Positions 57,802 to 64,000 of a DNA stretch of 64,000 nucleotides are shown one piece after another; within the stretch, counting starts at the first letter, position 1, and each line of letters starts with the position of its first letter. Below the pieces are notes generated by a model that made no database searches, had not been told where the DNA came from, and worked only from the letters and a program-made list of their open reading frames with translations. A program made the translations under genes and the position numbers. The stretch comes from Mrakia gelida (taxonomy: Eukaryota; Basidiomycota; Tremellomycetes; Cystofilobasidiales; Mrakiaceae): assembly GCA_024345305.1 (NCBI GenBank), contig BRON01000004.1:620001-684000 (forward strand), given 5' to 3'.

Positions 57802-59453
57802 TCAAACCCGCCCTCCTCCGTTCGTCCTCAACTCACCCCTAACCCTCTCCACCTTCGCCCCACGCTGATGATCCGACGACTCGAATGCGAAGGCAGGAGT
57901 AGCTGGGAGGGAGGTGTCCGACGAAGAGGGGGACATGGAGAGCGAAGGGGAGAGGATGGGCGAGTTAGATTCCGAGTTGACGAGGGGAGTTTGGAGGGGG
58001 TTGGGTTGGGAGTTGGTTCGAGGAGATCCGAGGATGGTTGCAGTGGGGCTGGAGGTCGAGGTTGAGGTCCAGGAGGTGGGGCGATTGGTGGAAGGTCGGA
58101 GGGACGAAGACGCCTGTCCGTTGTCGGTGTTGTTGACCGACTCGTCTCCAGACCCGACGACCTCCAACCCAGCGAGACTCTTCGAAAGCTGCACCATCAC
58201 AAGCTCTCCCTCCTCTTCCTCCTTCTTCTTTCCCTCCTCCTCCTTCACCGCACCAGCATCCAACTCCAACGCCGTCGACGTCCTCCTCTCCCTCCACTCC
58301 CCCTCCTCCCGCCCCCAAACCCGACTCAACAGATCCCCAAACACCTTCCTCTCCCTCCTCCAGTTCTTGTACTTCGGTCCCGTAGTCAACCAATACATTT
58401 CCTTCACTTCCTCGAGCAACCCCTCGCACGCCGTTCGCGTCTCCCCGGGCGACAGAGATGAGCTGGGAGAATCGAGCGCGTAGAGACGAGTTCGAAGAGC
58501 TCGGAGACCGAGGAAGAGGGTTTTGAGGGTTGGAGGAGAGGAGGGGACTTTGTTGGTGGGGATGGGTTTGGGTTTGGTGGGTGATGGGTAGAAGGAGGGT
58601 GTGGAGGGGGAGAGGGACCAGAGGGATTTGGAGGTGGTGGGTTTGGAGGGAGTGGGGACGTTGTTGTTGTTGTTTTCGTTCGCGATCTCGGACTTGATGG
58701 TAGGAGGAGGGAGTTGCTGAGCGAAGAGAGGAGGGTTGAGAGCGATGGGCTTGGTTCCTGAGACGAGGAGGGTGGTGGTTTGGACTCGTTCGGGTGAGTT
58801 CTCAGGCGAGGAAGACGTGAGGGAGAGGTTGGGGGAAGAGGTGTGTTGACTTGACGAGTGGGAGGGGGAGAGGGGAGGTTGAGGGATGAATTGGGGTTGG
58901 GAATATTTCTGCTACATTCCAAAGCGAGCAGGGGAACAGAAAGGTCAGCTTCTCGCTCGCGAAGAAGTGAAAGGACCCTCAGGAACGAAGGGAACGAGAA
59001 CGAACCAAACTCACCTCTTCCCTCCTCCCGTCTTCCCTCCTCCCCGACCTGACCTCCCTGACCCTCCTCCTGGCACTCCATCAACTTCCCCTGAGCTCGA
59101 TCGATCCTCTTGAGTTGCTGGATCAAGGTTGGAAGCAGCGCAGGTGGAAGGAAGTGCAGCAGATAGTCCAACTCGTCCATGGGAGAGAGTCGCAGGACGA
59201 GAGGAACCACGAACGTCGAGCTGGCGGGAGGAGGAGGAGCTGAGGTTGGCGATTGCTGCATCGACCTCGGAGCTGTAGAGTCTTGACGAAGACGACTCCT
59301 CGCTGGTGTAGAGAGAGGCGAAGGAGAAGGCGAGGCTGGAGTGGTAGCTGATCGAACTCTTCTGTTGCTGGGAGGAGAGAGCCTGGACCATCGCGAGCCG
59401 CCGGGAGGGGAAGGTCGAGGGAAGATCGGGAGGGGAGGGAGAACGTCGTCCAT
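57802..59453 (-). CDS. Disordered protein of unknown function
   Basis: Not recognised. The start at 59453 gives MDDVLPPLPIFPRPSPP, a Pro/Ser-rich region, then a helical segment (LDYLLHFLPPALLPTLIQQL) near residue 100. The second part is open from 58911 to the stop (QKYSQPQFIPQ through LRALRTRLYALD) and has a charged helical patch (YWLTTGPKYKNWRRERK) before a disordered tail. The junction is unresolved: exon 1 ends at 59015 in phase 1 with GTGAGT, whereas the obvious acceptor (TGTAG before 58911) needs phase 0. A later acceptor before GTKPIALN, or an earlier GTCGGG donor, would restore the frame. The direction and both coding parts are fairly safe; the splice model is not. Confidence 0.5.
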
Positions 59454-60043
59454 GCTGAGCTAGGTTTTGCTTAGAAGGAAGAGGTTGTGGGAAGGAAATC
59501 AGGAGGAGTATGTGGTTGGGAAGCGAAGAAGGAAGGCAGCATCCGTTCCCAGCCTAGGGGAGAGAGGGGGTAGCTCAAGGCACCAGGAACGAAAGTGTGA
59601 ATGAGCGAAGGGCGAGGAGCGAGCGTTGAAAGGCTAGGCGGTTGAGGGACGAATAAAGATCCATGGGTCGAGAAAGAAGCGAGCGGAGATGAAGAGGGAG
59701 AGGGTAGCAAAGACGCTGAGAGAGAAAAGGAAGCATGGTCGTGGTCGATGTCGAAGGAGGGAGGGAGGGAAGGTTGAGCTCGAGTTTCGTCTTTCCTCCC
59801 TCGGCCAGCGTGACGCTCTTTCCCTTCCCTGATCAAATTTACGGAGGGCTCCGTCCTAGATCCGAAACGAGTTCGATATTATAGTAGTATGTAACGACAT
59901 TAAGCCGATGAACCGTGAAGAAGAATTAGGGGAGGACGAAAGACGAAGAGCGAGGGACTCGCGAACCCAAAGTAAAAAGGTAACCAAGAGAGACCAGACC
60001 TAGATTAATGGGACGCTTCGAGAGACATCTAGGGGAGAGAAAT
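59454..60043. other. Tandem intergenic region
   Basis: 590 bases: the promoter of the gene to the left and the 3' flank of the ferritin-like gene. An AT-richer stretch lies at about 59865-60005. No gene was seen. Confidence 0.5.
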
Positions 60044-62017
60044 CTACACAGAAGGCATCGCAATGACCTTCGCCCCTCCATCGCTCGCGGCTGCGACGGT
60101 AGGAGAAGGGCTGGACGCGGTGTCCGTCGAGGTAGCAGCAGCGGTCTCGCCGGCGGCAGCAGTCTCGACAGTAGCAGTAGACGAGGAAGAAGTATTGATG
60201 GCGACTCCTCCGATTCGAAGGGACTGTCCGAGGAGCTCAGGGGTGGCGGGGTCGACTGTGGAAGAGAGCGAGAGGGAGAGACGCGTCAGAACGTTGACGA
60301 GTTCGTCGAGAACAGGTTCGAGGACTCACTGAAGGCAAGAGCGGGTCCGGCAACGACTGTAGGACGATAATAGGGTACACGGTGAGTTTGGAAAGGAGTT
60401 GCGAGGGCTGAAAGGACTAGGAACGTACTGGTAGCAGCGTCGGCGTTGATGACGTTTCCGTTGATGGGCTGTCCGTTGCTGGTGACCTGTGGAGAGGAAA
60501 AAAGGGAAAGGTGAGCTGAGGAGTACCAAAAAGCGGTATGATGGATTTGAAGACTCACGTAGATGTACTGGTAGGGCAGAAGAAGACAACGAGAGGTCAG
60601 ACGAGAGGATCGAAGGTGACGGGACGCGACGACCAGTAAAGTACTCACGACGGGTCCGAGGAGACCATCGGGAACGACGCAGGAGTCGAGAGGGAAGACA
60701 ACCGAGGTTGTAGCTCCTCCTGTGAACATGTGGCCTGGAAGGAGAGGAAGAGAAGTGTCGAATCGTCAGCGACGCTCCGACTGAGTCGACGAGAAGAGGA
60801 GCGAACGAACAGAAGAGCTGGCCAGTAACTGAAGGTCCCGACGAGGAGAACGAGAGCTTGGACCCAGACTGAACGGCTCCGGTATCGGCGGTGACGGTCA
60901 AGGTAGCAGTAGCTGCGAGGAGAGAAGAACCAAGCGGTCAGCGAAAGAAGCGAGAGACTCGACACGACTTGAAACTCACGAGTGATGCCCAAGGGAGAGA
61001 TATCACAGCCACCGGTGACGAATCCGATAGCCAACGAGAGGATGGCAGGAGGGAGGAGAGCCTGGTCGAAAGCTGAGAGGGAAAGGGAGTGGTCAGCAGA
61101 GAATTCGAGGATCGACGGAGGAGGGGAGAAGACGAACCAGCGGGAGCGTACTGTCCGAGAGCGAGACCGTTGAGAAGCGAGGAATGCCTGGCCTCGACAG
61201 AGAGGATCTGAGCGGCAGAGATCAAGACGGCCTTGTCATCGATGATGGTGGAAGCTCCGAGGTACGCCGAGGTTCCGACGTACTGGCGAGAGAAAGGACG
61301 AGATCAGCTCGAACGAGACGGACGCGACGAGATTTGCTTCAAACGACGAACCTCGAGGACTCGAGCGGTAGCGATGAAGGTAGGAACATCGGTGAGAGCC
61401 GAGCTGAAGTCGAAGCTGGAGATGCAAAAAAATCGGAAAGAGATCAGCTCGAGGTATGTGAGAGGAGAGCGAGACGAAGAAATGAACTGACGTGCAAGAC
61501 TTTCCGATTGGAGTTTTTCCGAGGTTGGTGATGGCAGCCTCGAGAGCAGTGACGTGAGTAGCCTCATCCTTGCTGACGACGGCGAGCTGGATGAAAGGTG
61601 AGGACGAGATCAGGCCTCGAGCGACGAGAGGAAGGTAAAGGAAAGAGAGGAACGAGAAGCCCACCTGCTCAGCGACGAGAGCGGACGACACGAATCCAGC
61701 AGCAGTGTACTCCTCGGGAGTGAACTTAGCGAGACCCTCGGCGTAGAATTGGGACTCCAAGTCTGAAGGAGAGAAAAACGAAGGGAAGGGAACAGAGTCA
61801 GGGGCTGAACTCCTTCGACTCCCAAAAGATCCGAAGATGGAAACCTGCTGGAGAGGGAGCTGAGGCGATACGTACGCTCCAAAATATTAGCGAAGTCGAG
61901 GACTATAGCACTGGCAGCTTGCCTCTTGTTGATCTTCTCTCTAGACCAAAGAGGAGCGGCGACGACGGAGGAGATGAGGGGGAGGAGGGAAGCGGCGAGA
62001 ACGAGGGGTCCGATCAT
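60044..62017 (-). CDS. Secreted ferritin-like (Rds1-type) protein
   Basis: Signal peptide MIGPLVLAASLLPLISSVVA is followed by a Lys-Arg site (NKRQ) that fits Kex2-type cleavage. The ferritin-like domain has LDFANILELESQFYAEGLAK, a second half with LAVVSKDEATHVTALEAAIT, and AAQILSVEARHSSLLNGLAL. The E...E..H pattern is that of fungal Rds1/stress-response ferritin-like proteins. After the domain comes a beta-rich region with GQLFCHMFTGG and a low-complexity Thr/Ala/Ser tail ending VIAMPSV. Rds1 relatives are induced by stress or nutrient limitation; metal binding here is inferred. The gene has about ten exons and an additional 5' UTR intron (62162-62272) with a textbook CTGACC branch. Confidence 0.84.
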
Positions 62018-62820
62018 GTTGAGGTTCTTGGGAAGGGTTTTTGGAGGGTGGGATTGAAGGGAGAAGGGTGAGAGGAGATGGAGTATTAGGGAGTGTGGGT
62101 TCGTTGACTGGCAGCGAAGATTGGAGGGAAGTAGGAAGAAAGGTCGAAGAGGTTGCCGGCCTGGGGAGAGGGAGGGACAGAGGGAAGCGAGAAGGTCAGC
62201 TCCAGCTTGTCTCTCTCTTTCTCTCTCTCTCCCAGAAGCTCGATTCGACATGTTGTCTTCAAGATCACTCACCTGCGGGAGTGGAGAGGGATAGGAAGGT
62301 AAAAGTAGAAGGAAGAGGGGCGAGAGGAAAGACGTGGTTAGAGGAAAGGCAGAGAGAGGGAAGGGTTCAAAACGCTCGTTTCCACGGAAAGCTCTGACCT
62401 CCTCCCCCTGACCGGCCGACTCTCTCCCTGAGGGTTGGTTACCTGTTACAGAGGCTTCTTCTTTGCCCCCTTCCCTTTCAGCTCCCCCCAGAAGATGGCT
62501 ATCTCTCCGACGAGGGGCCGCGGGCGTTGTTCCATCTCATGCGAGGAGGGCAAGGGAGGGGAGATCAAGGAAGGATGATGAAACGTCGAACGTCGCGTCG
62601 ATCTTTGCTTCGTCTTTCCTCCTCGCCTCGACTCCTCTTCCAAGGAGAGAAGCAAGGCTGATGGATCAACAGACACTCCTTAAATCGATCAAGAAGAGCG
62701 AAAGGGAGCGGTTCGAGAAGACGAGTGAAACGAATGAGACGATAGGCGAAGAAGACGAAGCGAGAGAGGGAAAGTATATACAGAAAAACGATGAGAGGTG
62801 ATAGATAGGGTCTAGGGCCC
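62018..62820. other. Tandem intergenic region with a leader intron
   Basis: 803 bases. It includes the 5' UTR intron of the ferritin-like gene at 62162-62272 (GTGAGT, CTGACC, CCCCAG on the - strand), its promoter and the 3' flank of the MARVEL-like copy B. No other gene was seen. Confidence 0.55.
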
Positions 62821-63829
62821 TTAGAACTTTGCAAGGACCTCGCCAGCGGTAGTTCCGATCCTGGCCTCCTCGTTCTGTCCCTGGAGGGGAGGAGAAGCGA
62901 CGCGTTGAATGTCGTGGACGGGGAGCTGGATTGGAGCTCGACCGTAGGAGTATTCGTACATGTTTCCGGCCCAGACCTGATAAGATCATTCAAAAGATGT
63001 CAGTACGAGACTTCGTCTTCGAGAGAACGGAGAGGAAAGGAAAGGGAAAGGGGACAAACCTCAGTTCGACCTCGACGATGTTCGAGGAAAGCGACGCCGA
63101 CGAGGAACATGAGTTGAAACTGCAAGGCGATCCAACCGATCCAGATGAAGGCACCGTAGGCTGAGGAGACGGAGTGTTGGACGGTGACGATGCAGGCGAC
63201 GACTGGAAAGAGAAGGAAGAAGAAGGTCAGTCGGAGGTTCAGCGCCGTCAACGACGTCGGTTCTGTTTCGTTCAACTCACTCAACCACTGAATAGCGAGA
63301 GCGACGAGGGTAGCGAGCTCAAATCGGATCTGAGTAATGAAGAGCTCGGGTCGGATGGCTGCGACGAAGTATCTGAGAAGACGAGAGAAGGTTTAAAACG
63401 CTCAGTCGACGAAGCGAGAACAGATCGTGTGGAAGGGAAGGATGAGGAGAGCTCACGCGTTGTAGACTGATGCGACGAGAGTCATGACTCCGAGAGCCAT
63501 CCCGTATCGAATCAGATCTCCATCGTAGTACCAAGCTGTAGATTATAAGGCCGACGTCAGCGTCGAGCAAAGAGAGAAGAGGGTGCAAGACGACTTGAAC
63601 TCACGAGTGGCCTGAGAGACAAAAGACACGAAGAGAGGGATCAGCAGCTTCTTCGGACCAAGAGAGAGTCATTGTGAAGCGAGGGAGAACTCACAGTAGC
63701 TGAGATGATAAGGAGGGTGAACGACGAGACCGCGATCGCGATGTAAAGGATCGCTCGAACCGTCTTCGTCTTCCCAGGGAAAGGGATCGAAATGGTCAAG
63801 ACAGGAGGTTGCTCGAGGAGGTCGGACAT
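62821..63829 (-). CDS. MARVEL-like four-TM membrane protein (copy B)
   Basis: Paralog of the gene at 5686-6712. Exons 63695-63829, 63605-63611 (7-nt microexon), 63457-63535, 63281-63372, 63060-63202 and 62821-62976 give 203 residues. TM segments include ILYIAIAVSSFTLLIISA, YGMALGVMTLVASVY, ELATLVALAIQWLIVACIV and FIWIGWIALQFQLMFLVGVA. Conserved shared strings are YG.ALGVMTL, QIRFELATL and FIW/FLW-IGWIALQ. Both proteins have a polar tail with NMYE. The family role (membrane organisation or trafficking) is inferred. The donor of intron 5 is GTTTGT. A 5' UTR intron (63831-63968) ends one base before the ATG. Confidence 0.82.
63605..63611 (-). other. 7-nt microexon of MARVEL-like copy B
   Basis: GCCACTC lies between CTCAG and GTGAGT. 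It gives ISAT-AT-PWYYDGDLIRYG in frame, and matches position and length in copy A. Confidence 0.78.
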
Positions 63830-64000
63830 GCTGAAGGTTGAGAGAGGAAGATGGTGGTTGAGGAGAGACGAGCGAAAGGGGCAAGCGAATCAGTCTTTAA
63901 CCTTCCTCTTCGTCGGTCGGTCACCCGCGTCGCGAAGCGAGCAAAGGAGTTTTGAAAGACACACTCACCTGCGGGAAAAGGGAGCGAAGCGAAGCGAGCA
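63830..64000 (-). promoter_or_regulatory. 5' leader of MARVEL-like copy B with a leader intron
   Basis: A GTGAGT donor at 63968 and a TTCAG acceptor at 63831-63832 frame a 138-nt 5' UTR intron. The leader exon ends CCCGCAG. The promoter lies beyond the window. Confidence 0.6.

Noticed and set aside
1..64000. tRNA, rRNA, transposon or CRISPR elements
   Set aside because: I looked for T-loop GGTTCRA-type words with matching stems, for terminal repeats, for transposase or reverse-transcriptase motifs, and for regular spaced repeats. None held up by eye; a covariance search would be more sensitive.

Overview
The window is nuclear DNA from an intron-dense basidiomycete, most likely a Pucciniomycotina (Microbotryomycetes-type) red yeast. 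The signs are fungal single-copy genes (TOP2, NFU1, PHB1, PUB1/TIA1, SSN6/CYC8, ERF4, FEX), a C-rich third codon position, and very regular short introns with GTGAGT-type donors, a CTGAC branch motif and a nearby AG. I saw no transposon, rRNA, tRNA or CRISPR array. The genus cannot be fixed by eye.

Layout. 0.9-2.4 kb: a small membrane/zinc-finger protein (+). 2.9-5.1 kb: a divergent pair of F-box-like paralogs. 5.7-6.7 kb: a four-TM MARVEL-like protein (+), whose paralog lies at 62.8-63.8 kb (-). 7.1-10.6 kb: GH51 arabinofuranosidase (-). 10.9-18.5 kb: DNA topoisomerase II (-), divergent from mitochondrial NFU1 (+, 19.2-20.4 kb). 21.0-22.7 kb: GPI-anchored GH128-type glucanase (+). 23.1-24.6 kb: unknown (-). 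25.6-28.3 kb: predicted mitochondrial protein (+). 29.1-31.6 kb: PUB1/TIA1-type three-RRM protein (-). 32.2-33.9 kb: prohibitin 1 (-). 34.4-35.2 kb: unknown (+). 36.5-38.3 kb: Mid2/SKG6-like single-pass protein (-). 38.7-41.2 kb: GH71/99-like type II membrane protein (-). 41.5-45.4 kb: fluoride exporter with a very long N-terminal extension (-). 46.5-48.4 kb: PCL-type cyclin (-). 50.1-55.3 kb: SSN6/CYC8 corepressor (+). 55.6-57.2 kb: ERF4 palmitoyltransferase subunit (+). 57.8-59.5 kb: disordered unknown (-). 60.0-62.0 kb: secreted ferritin-like Rds1-type protein (-).

There is no obvious metabolic cluster. The genes are a mix of housekeeping functions (DNA topology, Fe-S assembly, mitochondrial inner membrane, transcription repression, Ras palmitoylation) and cell-surface or secreted functions (GH51, GH128, GH71/99-like, Mid2-like, ferritin-like, MARVEL-like).

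The strongest unusual signal is in gene structure. Hand-splicing with phase checks shows repeated microexons: 2 nt in PUB1, 7 nt in both MARVEL paralogs, 10 nt in the GH71/99-like gene, 11 nt in GH51 (followed by a GC-AG intron), 16 plus 11 nt in GH128, and 11 nt in ERF4 followed by a 10-nt terminal coding exon. One GH128 intron appears to lack an AG acceptor. All splice models come from sequence reading only.
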